Positions 36,400 to 44,201 of a DNA stretch of 64,000 nt are shown piece after piece (the stretch's first letter is position 1; each line of letters opens with the position of its first letter). The position numbers and the translations under genes were made by a program. Source of the DNA: Candidatus Rifleibacteriota bacterium (GTDB lineage: Bacteria > Muiribacteriota > Ozemobacteria > Ozemobacterales > Ozemobacteraceae); NCBI GenBank assembly GCA_012520995.1, contig JAAYNI010000033.1:1-64000 (forward strand). The letters run 5' to 3'. The notes below the pieces were generated by a model. It worked only from the letters and a program-made list of their open reading frames with translations, made no database searches and had not been told where the DNA came from.

Positions 36400-36739
36400 T
36401 TAAAGCTTTTAAAGCGTCTTCTTTTGAATTGTAGATGTTTAAGGCTTTTTCAAGACGGGTCATAGAAAAAATCTCGCGGACAGATGTTGATAGCTCTGCC
36501 ATGGCGGCACTGCCGCCGCCTTTGATAATTTTTTTTATCGAGGCGGCGAAGGCGCCAAGAGCTAAGCTATTTATATAGGAGAGATCCTTAAAGAGAAAAA
36601 GATATTTCTTGGAAGGATCCTGAATGACTGATTCGAGTCTTTCTTTGAATCGGTCAAGGTATTCGGAGCCAGCTTGTCCTCTGAAAGACAAGACTATGAC
36701 TCCGCCTTCCGCAAGAGTTGTATCTATGAATAATTCCAT
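36386..36739 (-). CDS. STAS-domain anti-sigma-factor antagonist-like protein
   Basis: A 117-residue single STAS domain. GVIVLSFRGQAGSEYLDRFK and YLFLFKDLSYINSLALGAFA follow the SpoIIAA fold; the Ser of INSLAL occupies the place of the phosphorylated Ser in the family motif DSSGLG, although the surrounding residues differ. Such proteins are switched by phosphorylation and reactivated by SpoIIE-type PP2C phosphatases, three of which lie at 55692-64000. No anti-sigma kinase is in the window. Its end overlaps the aroE start by 14 bases. Confidence 0.8.
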   Translation of the reverse strand: MELFIDTTLAEGGVIVLSFRGQAGSEYLDRFKERLESVIQDPSKKYLFLFKDLSYINSLALGAFAASIKKIIKGGGSAAMAELSTSVREIFSMTRLEKALNIYNSKEDALKALNVSS

Positions 36740-36751
36740 CGCTTGAAAAGT

Positions 36752-37714
36752 CTAGAAAGTCTTGCTTGCTGATATTCTGTGGGCGTCGCCGAGAGTTTCG
36801 TCGCCATAAGAGTAGTCGAAGCGCCAAGTGTCAAGACCGAAAGAAGCTCCAAGCGTCAGGTCGCCGTCTCTGGAACCTACTCTCAAAGAAACATTGTCCT
36901 GGATTGCATACTCTGCGCCCAGGAAGAGTTTGGCATCTTCTCTTTCCAGCTTGTTAATGTCTGCTGCTACCAGAAGCTTGTCTGTTGCTTTATATGCTAT
37001 GCCGAATGTGGCGGTAAGAGGCACATCGTCTTTTGCGCCGCTGGCGGTATTCCATTCGAGAGTCTCATTAATGTCTCTTAGTGATGCTCCAAAGGTGATT
37101 TTGTCGCTGTATTCATAGAGCAGTCCAAGGTCTAAACCAAATGTGTCGGCTTTGTTTTTGAAAAGCTCGTGTTTGAGATACTTGACGTTTACGCCTGCGT
37201 AAAAGCCTTCTGCCAGTTCTCGAGCATAAGAAGCGAAGGTGTTGGTTTCTTTGTCTTCGAAATAACTGAAAATATAGACCGTTTCACCTGCAGTGTATGT
37301 TCCGTCAGCTTTTGTGGCGGGCATGCCTGGCGAGTTTGTGGATTCTCTGGTTTCAGGTATTCCATCTACGCCCATGTGAATGTAAGAAAAGGCTAATACT
37401 CCTTTAGAGTTGCCATTTTTGTCAGTCAGAGCGTGAGCATAGTTGAAAAAGTTGAAGTCTCTGTCTTCCGTAAGGCTTGCGTGCATGAAAGAAGCCTGGG
37501 ATTTCTGCATGCGGGCGAGTCCGGCAGGGTTCCAGAAAGCCGCTGTGGAGTCATCCGCCACTGCCGTGAAGGCGCCTCCCATACCTAAAGCTCTAGCTCC
37601 CACGCCCATCTTGAGGTAAGCTCCGGCTTGACCTGCTGAATCGGCTGCGTGAGCTGACACTGCAGTTGCCGATATGAGAGCGATCAGCAAGAGGGTTTTA
37701 AAAATGCTTTTCAT
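36752..37714 (-). CDS. PorV/UPF0164-like outer-membrane protein
   Basis: A 320-residue exported protein; the ATG at 37714 has GGGGAG at the right distance. Signal peptide about 1-24 ends in SAHA. The mature start GVGARALGMGGAFTAVADDS followed by TAAFWNPAGLARMQ is the hallmark of the PorV/UPF0164 family of outer-membrane barrels related to FadL. The chain continues with barrel strands and ends in HRISASKTF with a terminal Phe. In other phyla PorV works in type 9 secretion, but no T9SS gene is seen here. It follows the FecR-domain gene, separated by hairpins. Confidence 0.85.
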   Translation of the reverse strand: MKSIFKTLLLIALISATAVSAHAADSAGQAGAYLKMGVGARALGMGGAFTAVADDSTAAFWNPAGLARMQKSQASFMHASLTEDRDFNFFNYAHALTDKNGNSKGVLAFSYIHMGVDGIPETRESTNSPGMPATKADGTYTAGETVYIFSYFEDKETNTFASYARELAEGFYAGVNVKYLKHELFKNKADTFGLDLGLLYEYSDKITFGASLRDINETLEWNTASGAKDDVPLTATFGIAYKATDKLLVAADINKLEREDAKLFLGAEYAIQDNVSLRVGSRDGDLTLGASFGLDTWRFDYSYGDETLGDAHRISASKTF

Positions 37715-37764
37715 ATTATCTCCCCTTAAAATCAATAGATCTTGTAGTCTCTTTCGGCAGCAAG

Positions 37765-37799
37765 CCGTTTATTTTTTAGTCTCTATAAAAAATAAACGG
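37765..37799. terminator. Inverted repeat between FecR-domain and PorV-like genes
   Basis: CCGTTTATTTTTTA (37765-37778) and TAAAAAATAAACGG (37786-37799) are exact reverse complements around a seven-base loop. A second inverted repeat, GGAAAAAGC (37798-37806) and GCTTTTTCC (from about 37831), overlaps it on the FecR side. They fit termination of the FecR-domain transcript on the minus strand, partial or complete. Confidence 0.6.
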
Positions 37800-37858
37800 A
37801 AAAAGCAGAACTTTTCTGTTGAAAGAGCCAGCTTTTTCCGCGGTTTACAAAGAGAAAA

Positions 37859-38587
37859 TTATTTTCTGTTTTGTTCTCTTCTGAGAGCTTCTTTTGCTTC
37901 TAATGTACGGGAGTCGTTTTCGCCGTATTCGTTCTTGATGTTGATGTATTTGAGGAAGAGCATATTTATTTTTTTCATCTTATTCTCGGTAGTCCACTCG
38001 GCGGAAGTCCAGTCCTGAGCATGTCTTTCAGCATCAAACTTGTAAGGTGCAGACAGATTGCCGGAAGCGTCGGCATGAGCGGCAAAGCCGGGTCTCAAAA
38101 CTAAAGCGCCCTTTTGCGAACCGCGCACTTCTACCGCTCCTTCAAATACGGAAACAGCAGCTTTATTGCGTGAAGAAACGGCTACTTCGAATTGTGTTCC
38201 TCTGATTCCGGCAACGAGGGTAGGCGTTTCGATTTTAAATTGGGTTCCCCTTTTTGTGAAGTTGTACCAGGTTCTTCCCTTGAAGACTCTTACGCTCATA
38301 GGAGCAACTTCAAGCAGAGTTCGTTCTTTCAGACGCATTTCGGTTCCGTCTGAATATTTGAGAACAGCTTTGGAGTCGCGAAGGGTCTCTATAAGATCTC
38401 CGGAGTAAAGCTGACATGGTTCGCTTATAACATCCGAGCGGGATGTTCCCACGCGGGTAAGCTTGACTTGTCCTTGAAGAATCTCCAAGGAAGCGTCAAG
38501 CGGCTCTGGAGATTCGCTTGCATAAAGCGGCGCTGTCAAAGTTATTGCCAATAAAAATACAAGCAGGCATCTTATGGTGTTATTCAT
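37859..38587 (-). CDS. Exported FecR-domain protein
   Basis: A 242-residue protein with a signal peptide (MNNTIRCLLVFLLAITLTAP) and one FecR domain: LEILQGQVKLTRVGTSRSDV, LYSGDLIETLRDSKAVLKYS, VAGIRGTQFEVAVSSRNKAA and SVFEGAVEVRGSQKGALVLR. The C-terminal 60 residues are a charged helix. It is not a sigma regulator of the FecI/FecR type, because there is no cytoplasmic segment or sigma gene. A periplasmic or surface scaffold role is more likely. It precedes a PorV-like barrel, echoing the FecR-domain/barrel pairing at 6898-10418. Confidence 0.75.
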   Translation of the reverse strand: MNNTIRCLLVFLLAITLTAPLYASESPEPLDASLEILQGQVKLTRVGTSRSDVISEPCQLYSGDLIETLRDSKAVLKYSDGTEMRLKERTLLEVAPMSVRVFKGRTWYNFTKRGTQFKIETPTLVAGIRGTQFEVAVSSRNKAAVSVFEGAVEVRGSQKGALVLRPGFAAHADASGNLSAPYKFDAERHAQDWTSAEWTTENKMKKINMLFLKYINIKNEYGENDSRTLEAKEALRREQNRK

Positions 38588-38998
38588 TTATATTATTGCC
38601 TCCTATTTAGGACTCTGATAAAAGGTGAAAATATTTCATCTAAGTATAAGAATAATCTTTGTACCCGTCAAGCCCTGACGGCATTTGCCTAGTGCTTTGT
38701 TTTGTCTAAAACTTTCCTGTCAGCCTTTCAAAATTCACAAGACAATATCTCTTCATAAGATCGCACCGTGATGAGTGGTGCGTGGCGGGCGGCTAGCTTA
38801 ATTAAATTAGAAATTATAAAGTATAAATTAGAAATAAATCTTTTAGTCTTTTCTGCAATTTCTGCCTGTGTATTGGGTTTTGCCCTTTCTATCCCCTACA
38901 CCCTACGCCTTGCTCCCTGATTTTAAGCTATGCTTAAAATCCCATCTGTGTAATCTGTGGATGAAAATTCTAAAAGAACATTTAGGTGCAAGAGTCTG
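38588..38998. repeat. Gap with a reverse copy of the composite repeat
   Basis: No gene is seen. The segment 38759-38962 carries, in order, module C (ATGAGTGGTGCGTGGCGGGC from 38771), AT-rich module D (GTATAAATTAGAAATAA), module E reversed (CTGTGTATTG, about 38871), module B reversed (CCCCTACACCCTACGCCTTG, about 38893), the palindrome (38919-38941) and module A reversed (CATCTGTGTAATCTGTGGAT, 38943-38962). The order E-B-palindrome-A is the exact reverse of 518-620. Confidence 0.7.
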
Positions 38999-41128
38999 CT
39001 AGTTACTGTTTTTCAACAGGAGTGCGGAGTTTAAAGCTGTTATAATTGTTGTGCCCACGTCGGCGAATACAGCTGCCCACATTTTTGTAAGACCGGCAGC
39101 TCCTAATGCCAGAACAATAAGTTTGACTGTGAAGGTTATGATGATATTTAGGGTCGCAGTTCTTTTTGTTCGTTTTCCAATTGTGATAGCTTCAGGCAGC
39201 TTGAGCAGGTTGTCGCTCATTACAACAATATCGGCGGCTTCCATGGCTATATCGGTTCCTGTTCCCATGGCAAAGCCGATATCAGAAGCGGCTAAGGCGG
39301 GGGCATCGTTAATGCCGTCGCCGGCAAAAATCACTTTTCCTTTGGCTGTTTTTTTAAGTTCTTCTATTGTTTTGACTTTGTCGCCAGGCAACAGTTCAGC
39401 GTAGACTTCGTTAATTCCGAGGGCTTGGGCTGTTTTTTGGGCTTCTGCTTTGTTGTCGCCTGTGAGCATTGCAATTCTTTTGACTCCGAGTTTTTTCAAC
39501 TTTTCTATAGCTTCTAATGCCTCCGGTCTTATGCTTTGTGAAAATTCTATTCGGCCAGCCAGTTTGCCGTTTTTTGCTATATAAACGCTGGTAGCTTGGG
39601 TTTCAGAAGGCATAGAAGAGACTTCGCAAAATTTCATAAGAGTTGTGTTGCCTGCGGCTATGATTATAGATTCATCAGAGTTTTTGGCAATTATTCCCAT
39701 TCCCGGTTTTTCTTCCCAGCTTAATCCTTCTGGCAGTTTTTCTTGCTTGGAAGCTTTTAAAACCGACAAAGCTATTGGGTGGTTTGAACCTGTTTCGGCA
39801 AGCGCAGCTAGCTTTAGAAGTTCTTCTTCGCTTTTTCCGTTTTCCGGGAAAATTTTAGTGATTTTAAATGAGCCGTCCGTGAGAGTGCCTGTTTTGTCGA
39901 ATAGCACAGTTTGCGTTTCAGCGAGAGTTTCAAGATGGTTTCCGCCTCTGGCGAGTATGCCTCGTTTTGATGCAAGACCTACTCCTGCAAAAAAGGCCAG
40001 GGGCACTGAAATCAAAAGAGCGCATGGGCAAGAGGCCACAAGAAAAACCAGAGCTCTATAGAGCCATGTTGATAATGAAGCTTGGGGAAGTATCAGTGGC
40101 GGAATAAAGGCAAGCAGAAGAGCAATCGAAACAACCGCCGGAGTGTAGTATCTCGCGAATCTGGTTATGAATTTTTCTGTTTTTGCCTTGTTTAGGGCAG
40201 CGTTTTCAGCCATCTCAAGAATTTTGGCTGCGGCAGAGTCATTCCAGAGACGCAGGGTTTTTGCCTGTATTAATCCGCCAGTATTAACTGATCCGGAGAG
40301 AATTTCGTCGCCAGTTTTTACGCTTTTAGGCAGAGATTCTCCTGATAAAGCTGAAACGTCAAGGCTCGTAAAGCCTTCGGTGACCAAGCTGTCGAGAGGG
40401 ACTTTTTCCCCGGGTTTTATTATAATGGTTTCGCCTATTTGCACCTTTTCGGGCGTAGTTTCTATCAGCTTTCCGTCAATTTGCAGATTGGCATAGGCAG
40501 GTCTTAGCTCAATGAGAGATTTTATGGATTTTCTGGAATAGTCTGCGGTTCTTTCTTGTAATTTTTCGCCCAGACCATAAAAAATCATTACGGCAGCTCC
40601 TTCAGCATATTCGCCGATGACGAAAGCGCCTATGGTAGCAATAGACATGAGAAAACATTCATCAAACATTTCACCTTTGAAGATATTTGTAACAGCTCTT
40701 TTGAGGCATCCGTAACCGGATAGAATGTATGCGGCGAAGAAAAGAAAAAATTTAACTGCAGTATAGGCAGATGGAACTAAAAGCGCCAAAATAAAAAACA
40801 TCAAAGCTGAGTAAAGAGCAATGCTGGCTCTTTTTATCGCTTTTTCTTCATTTGTTTCTTGAACTGTATTAGAAGCTTCGAAAAGACAGCATTCAGATAA
40901 GATTTTTACGCCTGGCTCTATCCTTTGAACTGTTTCTTGCAGGAATTTAAGAACATCGCTATGTGAAATACCATGAGCGACTCTTAAAACTATTTTTCTT
41001 GTGGCGAAGTTTAAAACTGCCTCGTATTTTTCAGCTTTATTTATAGTTTCTTCTATCTTTGAAGCGCAAGCTGGGCACGAGAGACCTGAAAGTTCGAATA
41101 TGTGCTCTGATGAAAGAGTCTGAGTCAT
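38999..41128 (-). CDS. cadA: Heavy-metal P1B-type ATPase (Cd/Zn/Pb exporter)
   Basis: A 709-residue P-type ATPase. An N-terminal metal-binding domain has CPAC (18-21); the membrane motif is CPC (367-369), typical of P1B ATPases; phosphorylation site DKTGTLT is at 411-417 and the HP dipeptide at 450-451; GDGINDAPAL closes the P-domain. With the ArsR-type metal sensor just upstream and overlapping (TAATG), it is a metal-resistance efflux pump for divalent soft metals, most probably Cd/Zn/Pb rather than Cu; the exact metal cannot be read. Confidence 0.92.
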   Translation of the reverse strand: MTQTLSSEHIFELSGLSCPACASKIEETINKAEKYEAVLNFATRKIVLRVAHGISHSDVLKFLQETVQRIEPGVKILSECCLFEASNTVQETNEEKAIKRASIALYSALMFFILALLVPSAYTAVKFFLFFAAYILSGYGCLKRAVTNIFKGEMFDECFLMSIATIGAFVIGEYAEGAAVMIFYGLGEKLQERTADYSRKSIKSLIELRPAYANLQIDGKLIETTPEKVQIGETIIIKPGEKVPLDSLVTEGFTSLDVSALSGESLPKSVKTGDEILSGSVNTGGLIQAKTLRLWNDSAAAKILEMAENAALNKAKTEKFITRFARYYTPAVVSIALLLAFIPPLILPQASLSTWLYRALVFLVASCPCALLISVPLAFFAGVGLASKRGILARGGNHLETLAETQTVLFDKTGTLTDGSFKITKIFPENGKSEEELLKLAALAETGSNHPIALSVLKASKQEKLPEGLSWEEKPGMGIIAKNSDESIIIAAGNTTLMKFCEVSSMPSETQATSVYIAKNGKLAGRIEFSQSIRPEALEAIEKLKKLGVKRIAMLTGDNKAEAQKTAQALGINEVYAELLPGDKVKTIEELKKTAKGKVIFAGDGINDAPALAASDIGFAMGTGTDIAMEAADIVVMSDNLLKLPEAITIGKRTKRTATLNIIITFTVKLIVLALGAAGLTKMWAAVFADVGTTIITALNSALLLKNSN

Positions 41129-41499
41129 TATTTAGCCTCCCTTATATGTTCTTTGCCTTGGAGCAATATTGAAGTGACGTGATTGTCGTCGAGGGCGTAA
41201 TAAACTACTTTGCCCTCTCGCCTGTCGCGAATCAGTTTGGCTTGTCTGAGAACCCTTAATTGATGAGATACGGCAGAAGAGGACATTTCCAGGATGGCGG
41301 CTATGTCGCAGACACATAGTTCTGAAATGGAAAGAGCTGTCAGGATTTTTAATCTTGTAGAGTCGGCAAAGGCTTTGTAAAGTTCAGCCAAATCCCTGAT
41401 ATGCTCATCGTCAGGCATTTTTGCGGAAACTCTTTTGACATCTTCTTCATGGATAATGGTTGTCTCACATTGATTGAGGTTGTTTGTGTCCTTTTTCAC
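41128..41499 (-). CDS. ArsR/SmtB-family metal-sensing repressor (CadC-like)
   Basis: A 123-residue winged-helix repressor. ELCVCD (60-65) is the alpha3 metal-binding box with Cys62 and Cys64; SSSAVSHQLRVLRQAKLI is the recognition helix; DDNH and KEHI/E (D105, H107, H118, E121) can form the alpha5 zinc site seen in SmtB/CzrA. Both metal sites may thus be present. Metal binding would release it from the operator at 41540-41553 and induce itself and cadA. It overlaps cadA by one base. Confidence 0.92.
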   Translation of the reverse strand: MKKDTNNLNQCETTIIHEEDVKRVSAKMPDDEHIRDLAELYKAFADSTRLKILTALSISELCVCDIAAILEMSSSAVSHQLRVLRQAKLIRDRREGKVVYYALDDNHVTSILLQGKEHIREAK

Positions 41500-41539
41500 T
41501 CTGAGCCCTTTATTTTTCTTAAATTGTCGATTGAATATT

Positions 41540-41590
41540 TGAATGATTGTTCAATTGAATGGATTATAGCACTTTTTAAACTCTTTGCAA
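41540..41590 (-). promoter_or_regulatory. Promoter and ArsR/SmtB operator of the metal-resistance operon
   Basis: On the minus strand -35 TTGCAA (41590-41585) and consensus -10 TATAAT (41568-41563) are 16 bases apart. Just downstream, covering the predicted start of transcription, TGAA-N6-TTCA (41540-41553) matches the half-site pattern of SmtB/CzrA/CadC operators. The repressor would block promoter clearance. Confidence 0.8.
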
Positions 41591-41670
41591 TAAAAAATGC
41601 AAATTAACGTTTTTTTTCTTGCAAAAAAGCACATTCTTTTTATGTTTCAAATTAACACGGAGGTTGTCCT

Positions 41671-42141
41671 ATGAAAACGCGCATAATCACACTTTCGCTG
41701 CTATTTGCAGCGGCTCTGTTTTTCGTTAAACCGCAAGCGGATGCTGACAGCAAGCGCTTAGCCAAGGATGGCACAATGCAGCTGGCTGGAGAGAGGGATT
41801 TAAGAGCTTATAAACTTGAAGATTATAAGGTTCCAGGTCACTACGATCGTAATAAAGATGGCAGATATGATTTGATTGCTATTGATAAAAATGGAGACGG
41901 AATTGCTGATTACTGGACTGTAGATAGAGATTTTGACGGTGTTTTCAATGATTACATTTATGACAGGAACTTTGATGGAAAACCTGATCAATGGGAATAT
42001 GATTTAGATTTGGATGGGATTCCCGAAAATATATACTCTGACTCGAACTATGATGGCTTAGCCGATTTAAGAGCTATTTTGAACAAAACAGGGGATACCT
42101 ATACTTGGTTTGGTGAATTTAGTAAGGAAAACGGAATTTAG
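41671..42141 (+). CDS. Secreted protein with tandem Ca-binding (dockerin/EF-hand-like) loops
   Basis: A 156-residue protein with a signal peptide (about 1-25). From residue 60 on it is built of repeated loops of the DxNxDGxxD type: DRNKDGRYD, DKNGDGIADYW, DRDFDGVFNDY, DRNFDGKPDQW, DLDGIPEN and DSNYDGLADL. Spacing is about 10-13 residues, as in dockerin or Ca-stabilised linker modules. There is no catalytic domain. GGAGG lies seven bases before the ATG, and a strong terminator follows, so it is monocistronic. A calcium-dependent structural or adhesive role is likely. Confidence 0.75.
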   Translation: MKTRIITLSLLFAAALFFVKPQADADSKRLAKDGTMQLAGERDLRAYKLEDYKVPGHYDRNKDGRYDLIAIDKNGDGIADYWTVDRDFDGVFNDYIYDRNFDGKPDQWEYDLDLDGIPENIYSDSNYDGLADLRAILNKTGDTYTWFGEFSKENGI

Positions 42142-42169
42142 GCGCATACTTAAATTTCCATATCATTCA

Positions 42170-42195
42170 GCCCGGGGTTTCCCCGGGCTTTTTTC
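42170..42195 (+). terminator. Strong intrinsic terminator
   Basis: GCCCGGGG (42170-42177), loop TTT and CCCCGGGC (42181-42188) form a perfect 8-bp GC stem followed by TTTTTTC. It ends the Ca-loop protein transcript. Confidence 0.95.
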
Positions 42196-42337
42196 TTCAT
42201 TATTTTTAAAGAAACAGGTTTTATGATAGAATACCCCCTGCTTGATTCTTCTGTAGATCACGTTGGTTTTTTGCCAATTTATTTCCGACAGTGTACATTC
42301 TGCAGAGAAAGCATAATATAATTGCAAAGCTGTGCTT

Positions 42338-43108
42338 ATGGAAAAATATACTTTGTCCCTTCATCACTATTTGTCTTTTGTTGTAACTCTTTTTGGCTCT
42401 TTGCTTGGAAGTTTTTCTAATGTGGTTGTTTTTCGTTCTGCTGAGTCCAGATCTGTGATTTTTCCTCCGTCGGCTTGCCGCAGTTGCAATCACAAGCTTT
42501 CTCCTCTTGATTTGATACCGGTATTCGGATGGATTTTTTTAGGCGGAGCTTGCAGATATTGCAAAGAACCGATTTCTCCCCAATACCCTCTTGTTGAAGC
42601 GTTTATGGCCTTTATAACAGGCTTGTCATTTTATAAAACAGGCCCCGGCCTTAATTTTGTTTTGGTTTCTGGATTTGCGGCTATATGGTTTGTGGCCTCA
42701 GTTGTTTTTGTCAGACAGGAACAAAAAAAATATTCGCCATTTTTGTGGGCAGCTGTTTATGCCAGTCTTTTATTGCGTCCACTTTTGCCTGGCATATCTT
42801 TTAATTCAAAAGTTTCTGCTATATATACTGGCGCTTTCTTTTTTGCCTTGCTTGTTGCTTTGATTGCTATGAGCAAAAAAGATTTTCACGAATATTTTTC
42901 CAAGGCTGCTCTATTATATATACTTTTGCTTGCTTCTCCAGGGCTTGCTTACTTTTGGATTGCTGTAGCCATTTCTGCTATAATTTGGTTTGCAGAACGC
43001 TTTGAAACTCAGGCAAAACATGGAGTGAAAGCTTTCTTTGCCCTCAACATTGTTTATATAATAATTTTTATGTTTAAAATGCCACACTTTTTCTCTTTGA
43101 ATTTCTAG
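42338..43108 (+). CDS. Prepilin-peptidase-like protein lacking the catalytic Asp motifs
   Basis: A 256-residue polytopic protein (ATG at 42338; a GTG six bases upstream is possible). The N-terminal part is a good prepilin-peptidase/methyltransferase domain: GSFSNVVVFR, then CRSC and CRYC pairs (Cys 47/50/72/75) with SPLDLIPVFGWIFLGGACRY and QYPLVEA. The C-terminal membrane part should hold two Asp residues, in a D-x6-PD-like loop and in GxGD. Neither is visible: the region reads VFVRQEQKKYSPFLWA, and no GxGD follows. It may be a non-proteolytic methylase-type or scaffold paralogue, or a very divergent peptidase. The active enzyme for the pilin at 31731 may be elsewhere. Confidence 0.7.
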   Translation: MEKYTLSLHHYLSFVVTLFGSLLGSFSNVVVFRSAESRSVIFPPSACRSCNHKLSPLDLIPVFGWIFLGGACRYCKEPISPQYPLVEAFMAFITGLSFYKTGPGLNFVLVSGFAAIWFVASVVFVRQEQKKYSPFLWAAVYASLLLRPLLPGISFNSKVSAIYTGAFFFALLVALIAMSKKDFHEYFSKAALLYILLLASPGLAYFWIAVAISAIIWFAERFETQAKHGVKAFFALNIVYIIIFMFKMPHFFSLNF

Positions 43109-43166
43109 AAAGATAAAGCTTTAATAAACTTCGGTCTTTACCGAACAAACCTCCGAAGGAGTTTTT

Positions 43167-44201
43167 ATGTATCCCAAAACGCTCTTGGATTATGACTCAG
43201 ATACTTTGAAAGCATTGCTTGCCGAGCTTGGCATGCCTTCATTTAGATATAAGCAAATTTATGACTGGATTTTTAAAAAGTTCGTTTTCTCATTTGATCG
43301 CATGACAAATCTTTCTCTGAAAGAACGGGTAATGCTGAATGAAAATTTTAACGGTGTGGTGCCTCAGCCCGCCTCTGTCTTCAAAGATCGGGATGACGGT
43401 TCCTTGAAGATTCTCTATCGCCTGCATGATGATAATGCGGTTGAAGCGGTGGCTATTCCAGCTGAAGACGGTCGAATGACCTTTTGCCTTTCAACTCAAG
43501 TAGGCTGTGCGGTTCGATGCCCATTTTGTAAAACAGGAGAATCTGGTCTGATACGTAATCTCACTGTACAAGAAATAGTTACGCAGCTGATAATTCTTTT
43601 AAGATATACGGGTAAAAAACCGACTAATATTGTTTATATGGGGATGGGGGAGCCCTTTAATAATAGAGAAGCTCTCTTTGGTTCAATAGATGTTTTTACC
43701 GATCCTTCGGGACTTGGTATGGCCACAAGGCGCATTACTATTTCCACTTCGGGCGTAATTCCAGGGATAGAAGAGCTTTCTGCAAGGGAAGGCGAAGTTA
43801 ATCTCGCGGTTTCTCTTCACACTGCCGATAACGACTTGCGCAATAAACTTGTTCCCATAAACAAAACCTATCCGCTTGATAAACTTCGCAGAGCTATTCA
43901 AAACTATACAGATCTGACTGGCAGAAGAGTAACTCTAGAAGTTTCTTTGTTAAAAGATGTAAATGACGGTTATCATGATGCTATGAATATAGCTTCTTTC
44001 TGTGAGGGAATGCTTGTGCATGTGAATCTCATAAGATTTAATTATTACAAAGGCAGTCCTTATAGACCTGCGGCTGAACTCACAGAGAAAAATTTCCGAA
44101 AAGCTCTTAAAAAAGAGGGGGTTTCAGTGACTGTAAGAAAATCAGCAGGGAGCAATATAATGGCCGCATGCGGTCAGCTATCGGATAGGTCAGATGGCTA
44201 A
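43167..44201 (+). CDS. rlmN: 23S rRNA/tRNA adenine-C2 methyltransferase RlmN
   Basis: A 344-residue radical-SAM enzyme. The iron-sulfur Cys are C114, C118 and C121 in CAVRCPFC, and the C-terminal AACGQL contains the Cys that carries the methyl group. MGMGEPF is the conserved SAM-site motif. It methylates A2503 of 23S rRNA and A37 of some tRNAs. AAGGAG lies five bases before the ATG. Its stop overlaps the start of the PASTA gene by eight bases. rlmN at the head of a PASTA/kinase/rpe cluster is the layout of the PrkC locus in Gram-positives. Confidence 0.96.
   Translation: MYPKTLLDYDSDTLKALLAELGMPSFRYKQIYDWIFKKFVFSFDRMTNLSLKERVMLNENFNGVVPQPASVFKDRDDGSLKILYRLHDDNAVEAVAIPAEDGRMTFCLSTQVGCAVRCPFCKTGESGLIRNLTVQEIVTQLIILLRYTGKKPTNIVYMGMGEPFNNREALFGSIDVFTDPSGLGMATRRITISTSGVIPGIEELSAREGEVNLAVSLHTADNDLRNKLVPINKTYPLDKLRRAIQNYTDLTGRRVTLEVSLLKDVNDGYHDAMNIASFCEGMLVHVNLIRFNYYKGSPYRPAAELTEKNFRKALKKEGVSVTVRKSAGSNIMAACGQLSDRSDG

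Noticed and set aside
36752-37714. Evidence for a type 9 secretion system
   Set aside because: The PorV-like fold alone is not enough; no other T9SS component is in the window.
37859-38587. FecR regulator of a FecI/FecR iron-signalling system
   Set aside because: The protein is exported with a signal peptide, has no cytoplasmic anti-sigma part, and no FecI or TonB receptor gene is adjacent.
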